Assembly: GCA_019163175.1 (NCBI GenBank)
Contig: JAFLKN010000022.1
Location: forward strand, 1-64,000
Length of the DNA: 64,000 bases
DNA from: Prolixibacteraceae bacterium
GTDB taxonomy: Bacteria; Bacteroidota; Bacteroidia; Bacteroidales; Prolixibacteraceae
Direction of reading: 5' to 3'
Position 1 is the first letter of the stretch, and each line of letters opens with the position of its first letter. Under the pieces are notes generated by a model that saw only the letters and a list, made by a program, of their open reading frames with translations, did not search any database and had not been told where the DNA came from. Of this stretch, positions 36,849 to 45,081 are shown piece by piece. The position numbers and the translations under genes were made by a program.

Positions 36849-37352
36849 CTATTTCTTGACTAAAAGGATTTTCTCAATATTTTCAATAAACATCTTTTTG
36901 GTTTCTTCTTTTGATCGACCGATTCCTGACATCATGACAGGCTTGCCTTTGGCCGGAATATACAAGAAGGCTGGAATACCAGTTATTCCAAAAACCTGAG
37001 CCAGCTCACGTTCCTGATCGGTATTTACTTTAAATACCTGAATCTTACCGGCATATTCAGCTCCAACTTCTTCCAGAATCGGTCCTGCAATTTTACACGG
37101 GCCACACCAATCGGCATAAAAATCTATTATTGCAGGCTGTGTTCCTAAGTATTTCCATTCATTTGGTGATTTTGTAAAATCCCAGATCTTCTCAACAAAA
37201 ACAGACTTTGTTAATTTTTCTGAACTCGTTGATGAACTCGTGTTTATGGCTGAACTGTTGATATCCCTGTTTTCTTTAGCTCCTTGTTTTTGATTTCCAC
37301 AGGCCGAAATGATAATGGCAGCAGCTGCCATCGTTAAAAATAGCTTTTTCAT
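36849..37352 (-). CDS. Thioredoxin-like lipoprotein
   Basis: 167 residues. MKKLFLTMAAAAIIISAC is a lipoprotein signal (anchor Cys18). A thioredoxin fold follows a Ser/Asn-rich linker (about 25-48), with the redox motif WCGPCK in DFYADWCGPCKIAGP, the cis-Pro in GITGIPAFLYI and a terminal helix. It works on the periplasmic side of the envelope as a disulfide reductase or oxidoreductase. Its partner is not in the window. The 250-bp region to 37602 holds nothing I can name beyond AT-rich sequence. Confidence 0.92.
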   Translation of the reverse strand: MKKLFLTMAAAAIIISACGNQKQGAKENRDINSSAINTSSSTSSEKLTKSVFVEKIWDFTKSPNEWKYLGTQPAIIDFYADWCGPCKIAGPILEEVGAEYAGKIQVFKVNTDQERELAQVFGITGIPAFLYIPAKGKPVMMSGIGRSKEETKKMFIENIEKILLVKK

Positions 37353-37638
37353 GTAGATAATTTAATAGTTTAATATCGAGTGAATCTGATCGCAATTTAC
37401 GTATGTAAATATATAGATATGAACTATCAATTGCTATGCCAAAACTAAATTTCAGAAAAATTTAGTTGTTTTTTGAAAAATTGATGAACCAACGCAACCA
37501 AATTACAAGTTTATAAATCTATGGAATATAAAGGATAAAAAGCCCGCAGATTTCTTTAAATGACTAAAGTCGATTTCTTCTGACGACTTTTATTTAGAGA
37601 ATATGCATATGAAAACAACACATAAAAATAGAATTAAA

Positions 37639-38322
37639 ATGAAAAAGCTATTAATTTTTTTAATGATGGGAGCCTTATTCAGCCTGACTGGTTGTGATAT
37701 GGACGATGATGATTATTCATTACATGATGCCTGGGTAGGGTTTGGATTGGTTCAGAAAGATGCTGAATCCGATTCGTATCAGATTGTAATGGACGATAAT
37801 GAAGTTCTTTTTCCGGTGTCGACTAACGACTACATGTGGTACGAATTAAAGAACAATGATCGGGTGCTGGTTAATTTTACGATTGTGGGAAATAAAAAGA
37901 ATGATAACCATGATGAGTATTACTATGTCACACTGAATTCGGTAAAGAAGATTCTTTACAAAGGAATTCTGGACATTACTCCAGCCAAGGAAGACAGTAT
38001 TGGAAATGATCCGGTTAAAGTTAAGGACAAATGGATAAAAGGAAACATGCTGAATTTTGAGCTCAAGTATTACGGCGGAAACAAAGTCCATTACATTAAT
38101 CTGGTAAAGCAGCCCGGTGCTATCAATCCGGCTAACGGTCCGGTAGTTCTCGAATTAAGGCACAACAACAAGGATGATAACGGAAATATTCCGATGTCAG
38201 CCGTTGTTACTTTTGATTTAAGTGCGCTAAAAGTACAAGGCAAAACGAGTACGGCATTTAAGGTTGTTGCCAAAGATTTTGACGATAAAACTTTTGAATA
38301 CACAGGCGAATACAAATACTAG
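37639..38322 (+). CDS. NigD-like lipoprotein
   Basis: 227 residues from the ATG at 37639, which gives a perfect lipoprotein signal (MKKLLIFLMMGALFSLTGC) followed by the usual Asp-rich stretch DMDDDDYS. An in-frame ATG at 37603 would add twelve residues before the signal and is less likely. The order of a short N-terminal beta-barrel (about 27-95) and a C-terminal beta-sandwich ending in FKVVAKDFDDKTFEYTGEYKY agrees with the NigD-like family (NigD N- and C-terminal domains). These are outer-membrane-anchored proteins of unknown role, often in glycan loci. No SusC/SusD is near. Confidence 0.85.
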   Translation: MKKLLIFLMMGALFSLTGCDMDDDDYSLHDAWVGFGLVQKDAESDSYQIVMDDNEVLFPVSTNDYMWYELKNNDRVLVNFTIVGNKKNDNHDEYYYVTLNSVKKILYKGILDITPAKEDSIGNDPVKVKDKWIKGNMLNFELKYYGGNKVHYINLVKQPGAINPANGPVVLELRHNNKDDNGNIPMSAVVTFDLSALKVQGKTSTAFKVVAKDFDDKTFEYTGEYKY

Positions 38323-38460
38323 AAACTGTTCCAATCAATTCATTGAATTAAAGCATCTGTTAAGCAATAACAGGTGCTTTTCATTTTTTTATTCACCGAC
38401 AATCCTTACTTTCACCACCTTTATTAAAACTCAAAAAGGTATTCAATTAAATTGACCAGC

Positions 38461-40545
38461 ATGATGAAGTCTGTTTGTTTATTAGCAATGGGAGCTATAT
38501 TGTTCTCTTGTTCAAATCAGAAAACGAATAAAGAAATGACGAAAACAAATCAACCTGAAGTGGTAAAACTAACTTCGGATATTATGACTCCGGAAGTTTT
38601 ATGGAGTTTCGGACGAATTGGCGAACCCACAGTATCACCAGACAAATCAACCGTTTTGTATGCGGTAACAACCTACAACATCGAAGAAAATAAATCGTAC
38701 CGCGATTTATACACGGTCGCGGTTAATGGCGGAGAACCTGTTCGCATTACTTCTACTACAGAAAAAGAATCTTTAGCAGTATGGAGCGCTGATGGTAAAA
38801 AGATTTTCTTTCTATCGGCAAAATCTGGTGACATGCAGCTTTGGGAAATGAATTCCGATGGTAGCGAAGCCATTCAGATTACTGAAGTAAAAGGTGGAAT
38901 CAGCGGATTTAAGTATTCTCCTGACGGAACGAAGCTTTTATATACCGCAGATGTTAAGATGAAACAGGATGTGCATGATTTGTTTCCTGATTTGCCCAAA
39001 GCCAATGCCTACCTCGAAAATGATCTGATGTATAAACATTGGGACGAATGGGTACAAACAGCTCCTCATCCTTTTGTTGCTGACCTCAAAAATGGGAAGA
39101 TTGAAAATGCTGTGGATTTGTTAGCTGGCGAACCTTTTGAAAGTCCGATGAAACCTTTTGGCGGTATTGAACAACTGGATTGGAGCCCTGACAGCAAAGT
39201 CGTGGCCTACACTTGTCGTAAGAAAACAGGAAAAGAATATGCGCTTTCGACCAATTCAGACATATACTTCTATAATGTTGAAACAAAGCAAACGGAGAAT
39301 AAAACCGAGGGTATGATGGGTTATGACCAAAATCCGGTTTTCTCTCCTGACGGGAAATGGATGGCTTGGGAAAGCATGCAACGCGATGGTTACGAAGCGG
39401 ATAAAAGTCGATTATTCCTTTTGAATCTGGAGACAGGTGAAAAGACAGATCAATCCGTCAATTTTGATCAGAATTCAGGTAATCTTAGCTGGAGTGCCGA
39501 CAGCAAATCGATTTATTTTATTAGCTGCTGGCAGGCCTTAACCCAAGTTTACTGCCTGAATATTGCCGATAAAAAAATTACACCAATTACAAGTGGTGTT
39601 CAGGATTATGCATTTGTTGCCGAAGCCGGAAATAAACTTGTCGGCATGAAACATTCGATGAGCCAACCTGACGAAATTTATGCTATCGACCCAGTTTCTG
39701 GCGCCGAAACAGAACTTACTTTCTTGAATAAACCAATTTTAGATCAGCTTACTCTGGCAAAAGTTGAAGAACGGTGGATAAAAACTACTGACAATAAAGA
39801 AATGCTAACTTGGGTAATTTATCCACCTCATTTCGATCCGAATAAGAAATATCCGACTATTTTGTTTTGTGAAGGCGGTCCGCAGACCACCGTCAGTCAA
39901 TTTTGGTCGTACCGTTGGAATTTCCAGCAGATGGCAGCTAACGGATACATCATTGTAGCACCTAACCGCCGCGGTTTGCCAGGCTTTGGAACCGAATGGC
40001 TGGAACAGATCAGTGGTGACTATGGTGGCCAAAACATGAAAGATTACCTATCTGCAATTGACGCTTTGGCCAAAGAACCTTTTGTTGACAAAGACAAATT
40101 GGGATGTGTTGGCGCAAGTTATGGCGGGTTCTCGGTATATTGGCTGGCAGGTCATCACGAAAAACGATTCAAAGCTTTTATTGCACACGATGGTATGTTT
40201 AATCTGGAGCAACAATATTTGGAAACTGAAGAAATGTGGTTTGTTAACTGGGATTTAGGTGGCCCGTACTGGGATAAAAAGAATGCTGTTGCACAGCGTT
40301 CCTATGCCAATTCACCACATTTATTTGTCGACAAATGGGATTCCCCAATTCTGGTTATTCATGGTGAAAAAGATTATCGTATTCTTGCTTCACAGGGGAT
40401 GGCAGCTTTCAATGCAGCTGTTCTTCGCGGTGTTCCTGCGCAAATGCTTATTTTCCCCGATGAAAACCATTGGGTGCTGCAACCACAAAATGGTATTCTG
40501 TGGCAACGGGTATTTAAACAATGGTTGGATAAATGGCTGAAATAA
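38461..40545 (+). CDS. S9 family prolyl oligopeptidase-like peptidase, lipoprotein
   Basis: 694 residues from the ATG at 38461 (MMKSVCLLAMGAILFSC, lipobox FSC); an in-frame TTG nine bases earlier is less likely. An N-terminal WD/TolB-like propeller (about 45-415) with repeats such as WSADGKKIFFLS, YSPDGTKLLYT and WSPDSKVVAYT precedes the alpha/beta-hydrolase domain. The catalytic Ser is in GASYGGFSVYW, Asp in HGEKDYRI and His in ENHWVLQPQN. Members of this S9C-type group release dipeptides or acyl amino acids in the periplasm. It converges with the cytidylate-kinase-like gene, separated by a palindrome. Confidence 0.93.
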   Translation: MMKSVCLLAMGAILFSCSNQKTNKEMTKTNQPEVVKLTSDIMTPEVLWSFGRIGEPTVSPDKSTVLYAVTTYNIEENKSYRDLYTVAVNGGEPVRITSTTEKESLAVWSADGKKIFFLSAKSGDMQLWEMNSDGSEAIQITEVKGGISGFKYSPDGTKLLYTADVKMKQDVHDLFPDLPKANAYLENDLMYKHWDEWVQTAPHPFVADLKNGKIENAVDLLAGEPFESPMKPFGGIEQLDWSPDSKVVAYTCRKKTGKEYALSTNSDIYFYNVETKQTENKTEGMMGYDQNPVFSPDGKWMAWESMQRDGYEADKSRLFLLNLETGEKTDQSVNFDQNSGNLSWSADSKSIYFISCWQALTQVYCLNIADKKITPITSGVQDYAFVAEAGNKLVGMKHSMSQPDEIYAIDPVSGAETELTFLNKPILDQLTLAKVEERWIKTTDNKEMLTWVIYPPHFDPNKKYPTILFCEGGPQTTVSQFWSYRWNFQQMAANGYIIVAPNRRGLPGFGTEWLEQISGDYGGQNMKDYLSAIDALAKEPFVDKDKLGCVGASYGGFSVYWLAGHHEKRFKAFIAHDGMFNLEQQYLETEEMWFVNWDLGGPYWDKKNAVAQRSYANSPHLFVDKWDSPILVIHGEKDYRILASQGMAAFNAAVLRGVPAQMLIFPDENHWVLQPQNGILWQRVFKQWLDKWLK

Positions 40546-40551
40546 TTTCAA

Positions 40552-40610
40552 ATTCAAGGTTCCAAATTTCAAGTTAAATAAACTGAAATTTGGAGCCTGA
40601 AACTTGAAAC
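40552..40610. repeat. Palindromic AATTTCAAG-type repeat between convergent genes
   Basis: GGTTCCAAATTTCAAG (40558-40573) pairs with CTGAAATTTGGAGCC (40583-40597), with few mismatches, and is followed by GAAACTTGAAACTC. It belongs to the TTCAAA/GAAACTT repeat family seen at 26890 and 27830, and could act as a terminator for both flanking genes (inference). Confidence 0.65.
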
Positions 40611-41333
40611 TCAAAATACTTCCACCTTACTTTTTACATTTTCCAGCAAACCTTTGGCTTGTGCTGCATAGCGAATCAATCGGATTGCTTCTGTTACATC
40701 CATTCGTGCCAGGTTGATGGTAAGGTCAAACTCATCCTCTTTTGCTACATCGCCAGCAATATGCTTTCGTAAGTTTTGTCTTTCCTTTTCAGTCTTTTCA
40801 ATAAAGGCAATGGCGTCTCTCATGTTCAGATTATTTTTCTCCATGATTTGCCTTACACGCCAGTCGAGGGGAGCTGTTAATTTGACGAGCAATGATTTTT
40901 CAATATCGCGGGCAATAATGTGACCTGCCCGTCCTACAATAATGCAATATCCGTCATTGGCAAAAGTCGAGATCAGATCAATAAGTGTTTTGCTTATTTT
41001 TTTGTCGCTTTTGTACCTTTTCTCACTAAAGGCCGACAAAATATCATCAAAAATAGATCGGTCTCCTTCTTTCAGGTAATTCCGAAGTTTATTCGGATCC
41101 ATGTCCAGTTCACGCGCGCTTTCTTCCAGAATTTCTTTACTCAATACTTTCCACTTTTTGCAAATTGCCTGTGAGTCAAGTTCGGAGGCAAGTAAACGGG
41201 CAATGTTAACGCCCCCACATCCAACTTCTCGCGAAATACAAATTACAGGTCCGGGTTGAGTGTTGGCTGACTGATACTTAGGGTCATGCTGATGCAGCCT
41301 CTTGTTCAAATAAACCATCATCGTATTATTCAT
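40611..41333 (-). CDS. Cytidylate kinase-like family protein
   Basis: 240 residues. VICISREVGCGGVNIARLLASELDSQAICKKWKVLSKEIL is the characteristic start of the cytidylate kinase-like family (PF13189), with a Gly-rich loop at the place of a P-loop. VGRAGHIIARDIEKSLLVKLTAPLDWRVRQIMEKNNL and DEFDLTINLARMDVTEAIRLI are the later blocks. Its substrate is unproven, and the standard cytidylate kinase (cmk) is probably elsewhere. It is a leftward gene with no partners. Confidence 0.85.
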   Translation of the reverse strand: MNNTMMVYLNKRLHQHDPKYQSANTQPGPVICISREVGCGGVNIARLLASELDSQAICKKWKVLSKEILEESARELDMDPNKLRNYLKEGDRSIFDDILSAFSEKRYKSDKKISKTLIDLISTFANDGYCIIVGRAGHIIARDIEKSLLVKLTAPLDWRVRQIMEKNNLNMRDAIAFIEKTEKERQNLRKHIAGDVAKEDEFDLTINLARMDVTEAIRLIRYAAQAKGLLENVKSKVEVF

Positions 41334-41504
41334 GGCGTTTGAGTTTTTGGTTGCTTTAATTTACGAATTATTTTCATCACAGTTTGATATTTCGATGCAT
41401 GATTTTCAGCATTTTATATGGTGTATAACATTTGTAGTTGTTTTATCAGGGTTTATATGCTGTTTAATTGTCTATATTCACTTAATAATTTAAAAATCGT
41501 TAGC

Positions 41505-42890
41505 ATGTTTAATCGTGAAACTTATATTGCACGCAGACAAAAACTGAAAGAGAAAATTTCTGACGGGATAATTTTGCTATTGGGAAATGTTGACTCTCCA
41601 ATGAATTATGCTGATAATACCTATTATTTCAGGCAGGATAGCACATTCTTATATTTCTTTGGATTGGATTTCCAGAGACTTGCAGCAGTAATTGATACGG
41701 ATACCGGTGAAGAAATAATTTTTGGTGACAATGTTGAGATTGAAGATATTATCTGGATGGGACCACAAGTTGCCTTGAAGGAAAAGACTGAAAAAGTTGG
41801 AGTTTCCAAGACCGAACCGTATAAAATTCTTCAGCAGACAGTTGAAAGGGCAATTTCAGCAGGACGCAAAATTCATTTTTTACCGCCATATCGTGCTGAA
41901 AATAAAATAGTACTGAATGAATTGCTGGGGATTTCAATTTCGAAGCTTAAAGCTTATTCATCGCTCGAATTGATTAGAGCAATTGTGGCGTTGCGTTCGG
42001 TGAAAGAAGAGCAGGAAGTGGCTGAAATCAAAAAAGCTTGTGCTGTTGGTTATCAAATGCATTTAACCGCCATGAAAATGGCCAGAGCGGGTGTTTGGGA
42101 GCAAAACATTGCCGGAACGATTGAAGGAATTGCAAATTCTGGTGGAGGTATGGTTTCATTCCCGGTAATTTTATCACAGAATGGCGAAACACTGCATAAT
42201 CATGATCATTCGAATACCTTACAAAACGGGCGTTTGTTGCTTGTTGATGCAGGTGCAGAGATTGGTTCGCATTATGCTTCTGACTTCACCCGTACCGTTC
42301 CGGTAAGTGGTAAATTTACGGCAAAGCAGCGCGAAATCTATGAAATTGTGCTTGCTGCGAACAATCGCGGACGCGAATTGACTAAACCCGGTTCAACCTA
42401 TTTGTCGGTGCACCTTGCAGCTGCCGAAGTAATTGCATCAGGATTGAAAGCAATAGGGTTGATGAAAGGTGATGTGAAAGATGCAGTTGCTAATGGCGCT
42501 CATGCATTGTTTATGCCTCACGGATTAGGCCACATGCTTGGACTGGATGTGCACGATATGGAAGATTTGGGTCAGATTTATGTGGGTTATGATGAGGATA
42601 CACGTCCCATGAATCAGTTTGGAACGGCATATTTACGCATGGGGCGTAAGCTTCAACCGGGTTTTGTAATTACCAACGAACCTGGAATCTATTTTATTCC
42701 GGCGTTGATTGAAAAATGGAAAGCGGAAAAAATCAATACTGATTTTATCAATTTCGACCGTTTGGAAAGTTATCTTGATTTTGGTGGAATCCGCTTAGAA
42801 GACGATATTCTGGTTACCGAAAAAGGTTGCGAAATTATCGGCGACAGAATTCCTATTACTCCTGATGAGGTGGAAGATGTAATGAGATAG
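41505..42890 (+). CDS. Xaa-Pro aminopeptidase family M24 peptidase
   Basis: 461 residues from the ATG at 41505 (MFNRETYIARRQKLKEKISDG); an upstream frame from 41418 is not family-like. An N-terminal creatinase-like domain (about 5-165) is followed by the pita-bread fold. Metal ligands are Asp in LVDAGAEIGSHYASDFTRT, His in MPHGLGHMLGLDVHD and Glu in TNEPGIYFIP and GIRLEDDIL. The enzyme removes N-terminal residues before proline, in the cytoplasm since no signal is seen. It is followed by a terminator at 42916. Confidence 0.93.
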   Translation: MFNRETYIARRQKLKEKISDGIILLLGNVDSPMNYADNTYYFRQDSTFLYFFGLDFQRLAAVIDTDTGEEIIFGDNVEIEDIIWMGPQVALKEKTEKVGVSKTEPYKILQQTVERAISAGRKIHFLPPYRAENKIVLNELLGISISKLKAYSSLELIRAIVALRSVKEEQEVAEIKKACAVGYQMHLTAMKMARAGVWEQNIAGTIEGIANSGGGMVSFPVILSQNGETLHNHDHSNTLQNGRLLLVDAGAEIGSHYASDFTRTVPVSGKFTAKQREIYEIVLAANNRGRELTKPGSTYLSVHLAAAEVIASGLKAIGLMKGDVKDAVANGAHALFMPHGLGHMLGLDVHDMEDLGQIYVGYDEDTRPMNQFGTAYLRMGRKLQPGFVITNEPGIYFIPALIEKWKAEKINTDFINFDRLESYLDFGGIRLEDDILVTEKGCEIIGDRIPITPDEVEDVMR

Positions 42891-42915
42891 GCTGTTTTTT
42901 CAAAATGATGTAAAT

Positions 42916-42960
42916 AGAAGCTCCGATAAATGAATGACTTTATCGGAGCTTCTGATTTTT
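42916..42960 (+). terminator. Terminator after the M24 peptidase gene
   Basis: AGAAGCTCCGATAAA (42916-42930) and TTTATCGGAGCTTCT (42939-42953) are perfect 15-bp arms with an 8-base loop, followed by GATTTTTTAA. It lies between convergent genes and can also stop the arsC-like transcript from the right. Confidence 0.9.
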
Positions 42961-43391
42961 TAATTACTTGCCGCAGTTAAAATGTGTAAATAAAAATACT
43001 CCAACTCATTGTGAATTTCATCGCGAATGTCGCGGTAAATGTCAATGACATAGTCGCTGGAACCATCTGCTTTTTTTGGGTCATCAAAACCGAGGTGAAT
43101 TTTGTGATTGGCGTTAATATTTACTGAAGCTATTTTATCGGTTGTTCCATCGCAAAGTGTAATCAGATAATCCACAAACATACCTTCAAATTCTTTGTAA
43201 CTTTTGGGCTTTTTACTGCTGATGTCAATTCCGACTTCATGCATAACTGCTATGGCCATGGGGTCAGTCTCAACATCAGGATGCAGTCCTGCCGAATAAA
43301 TTTCGAGCGATAGGTCGGTTTTTTGCAGGAACGCTTCAGCCATCAAACTCCGACACGAGTTGCCTCCGGTACAAAGGAAAAGAATCTTCAT
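42960..43391 (-). CDS. ArsC-like low-molecular-weight phosphatase-fold protein with altered P-loop
   Basis: 143 residues. The start MKILFLCTGGNSCRSLMAEAF matches thioredoxin-type arsenate reductases, but the P-loop has an extra Gly: Cys7 and Arg14 are separated by six residues instead of the CX5R of the whole family. Cys80 in ITLCDGTTDK is at the place of the second redox Cys, but where Bacillus ArsC has its third Cys there is Ile87. GFDDPKKADGSSDYVIDIYRDIRDEI keeps the catalytic Asp and the C-terminal helix. So the family fold is clear, but arsenate reduction by the classical three-Cys route is doubtful. No ars operon genes (arsR, arsB/acr3) are near. The change may be real or a sequencing error of three bases, which is less likely. 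Confidence 0.85.
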   Translation of the reverse strand: MKILFLCTGGNSCRSLMAEAFLQKTDLSLEIYSAGLHPDVETDPMAIAVMHEVGIDISSKKPKSYKEFEGMFVDYLITLCDGTTDKIASVNINANHKIHLGFDDPKKADGSSDYVIDIYRDIRDEIHNELEYFYLHILTAASN

Positions 43392-43514
43392 TTACTTCTC
43401 TCATTTTGTTCATATTAAGGTACTGTATTTGAGGATTAAAAAAAAGCTGAATTGTTTGTTTTTGTATTGATTTTTAGTGGCTTATGTCTGTTGTTTAGCA
43501 TGTTTGATCCGAAC

Positions 43515-43559
43515 AGAAAAGGCGGATAAACATTGTATAAATGTTTATCCGCCTTTTCT
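43515..43559. terminator. Strong bidirectional terminator hairpin
   Basis: AGAAAAGGCGGATAAACAT (43515-43533) and ATGTTTATCCGCCTTTTCT (43541-43559) are perfect 19-bp arms with a 7-base loop. It lies 38 bp after the stop of the Omp85-like gene (leftward) and ahead of the arsC-like gene. Confidence 0.85.
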
Positions 43560-43597
43560 GGTGCCGTAATATTTGGCCAACTAATTCGGGCAGTCTG

Positions 43598-44929
43598 CTA
43601 AAACAGGTAATTCAGGCCCATATAAAATCCTGATTTTCCATCTTGCTTGTTGGCTGCCATCCCATAGTCCATGGCGATAACGAAGTTTTCGTTCATGGCA
43701 ATAATCAATCCACCACCATACGAATAATGCATTTTTTCGGCATTATTTTTTAAATAATCGCCCGGCAAACCCATTGTAGAATTAGGATTGACTGTTATTT
43801 TCTTGGTTACACGGCCAAAGTCAGTAAAGCCATTCAAACCAATGTAAAAATTATTTTTAATAAAGTTGAAGCGGGCAACTTTCCATCGTGCTTCTACATT
43901 TCCGTAAAAAACGCCATCTCCAATTACACGGTTACGCAGAATACCACGAATGGTAGAACCGCCGCCCAATCCTTCTGAAGTTGCACCTGTCATCATGGAA
44001 GTAATTACCTGCGATTGATAATAAAAAGGCACTTCTCCACCCAAAGTTGTTTGGTAGGCCAAACGGTAAACCAATGATAAATTATTTGGAACGATGGTAA
44101 AATATTGACGATGAGTAAGACTCAGTTTAGAGAATGAACTTTCAGCACCCAGAATTTTTGGTGCTACTTCAATAACAGCTTCGGTCCAAACACCTTTCAT
44201 CGGATTAGGCTGATTGTCTCGGGTATCCAAAACAATCCCGCCTTTAAATGTTGGTACAAAACCACCATCAACTTCATCTCCTGAAATAATTCCCCATTGC
44301 TGGTATTTTTCATACAGTCCGGGTTGATCGGTTGTTGTAGGCAGTTTTTTATCATCGTCTTTTCCCTTATTCAGTTTGTCGGTATTCACCGAACCCACTT
44401 TGAAATTCTGAAAGTTCCATCCGGTAATCCATCTAAAATTATCGCCGGTAATTTTTCCTTGAAGGTCACCTTTAAAGCGGAATAATTTCCGGTCGTATTT
44501 GTAAAACATTCTCGATTTGTAGTCAGCTGATTCATCGTCAGCCCAATCTGCTTTATACACGGCCTCGTATCCGTTAAAGCCATAAAAATCGTAAGCCATA
44601 TCAGACAAGTAGCTCAAGTCGAAGGTGGTTTGCAGACCTTTGATTAATTGGTCAGAATCATAATAAATACGGTTAATTCCGCTTCCTTTGGTAAAACGTG
44701 AAACTTCGAAGTATAATTTATGGTTGTACTTGGGGTAGCGGCTGCCATCTCCATAGTTATAGATATCCACCAACGCACCATACTGAAATCCCAAATCGGT
44801 GTCGAATGTAACAGCGGGCAAAGCACCAAAATTCCAGTTTTTCTTAATTAGTTCAGCCTTTTTTTCGGTTTGAGCAAAAAGAAATGCCGAGAGACATACA
44901 AACAATACGGAAAGATAGAATTTTTTCAT
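43598..44929 (-). CDS. Omp85/BamA-like outer-membrane beta-barrel protein without POTRA
   Basis: 443 residues with a signal peptide (MKKFYLSVLFVCLSAFLFAQ). After a short N-terminal part the sequence has alternating hydrophobic and aromatic beta-strands that match the bacterial surface antigen (Omp85 C-terminal) domain, with GGSTIRGILRNRVIGDGVFYGNVEARWKV, the VRGF-like loop region (GSTIRG), and a final strand ending in an aromatic residue (GFYMGLNYLF). No POTRA domains are found. These small 16-strand barrels are common in Bacteroidota; function unknown. It is monocistronic and ends at a strong terminator. Confidence 0.85.
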   Translation of the reverse strand: MKKFYLSVLFVCLSAFLFAQTEKKAELIKKNWNFGALPAVTFDTDLGFQYGALVDIYNYGDGSRYPKYNHKLYFEVSRFTKGSGINRIYYDSDQLIKGLQTTFDLSYLSDMAYDFYGFNGYEAVYKADWADDESADYKSRMFYKYDRKLFRFKGDLQGKITGDNFRWITGWNFQNFKVGSVNTDKLNKGKDDDKKLPTTTDQPGLYEKYQQWGIISGDEVDGGFVPTFKGGIVLDTRDNQPNPMKGVWTEAVIEVAPKILGAESSFSKLSLTHRQYFTIVPNNLSLVYRLAYQTTLGGEVPFYYQSQVITSMMTGATSEGLGGGSTIRGILRNRVIGDGVFYGNVEARWKVARFNFIKNNFYIGLNGFTDFGRVTKKITVNPNSTMGLPGDYLKNNAEKMHYSYGGGLIIAMNENFVIAMDYGMAANKQDGKSGFYMGLNYLF

Positions 44930-45081
44930 AGTTTAATAATTTGGTTGAAACGAAGATAATAAAAATCAAATAGTTATACAGATTGGGTTCAATTAATTGG
45001 ATTCAAGCTTTTATTTACTATTTTCAAAACCGCTAACAAATTATTCTCAACCAGACTTAAACTAACTGAAAATCAATCGGA

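Noticed and set aside
41418-41504. N-terminal extension of the M24 peptidase
   Set aside because: The extra 29 residues are hydrophobic and Cys-rich and do not match the family. MFNRETYIARR at 41505 is the typical start.
42960-43391. Arsenic resistance operon
   Set aside because: No arsR, arsB/acr3 or arsM gene is adjacent, and the protein lacks the third redox Cys, so a resistance role is not supported.
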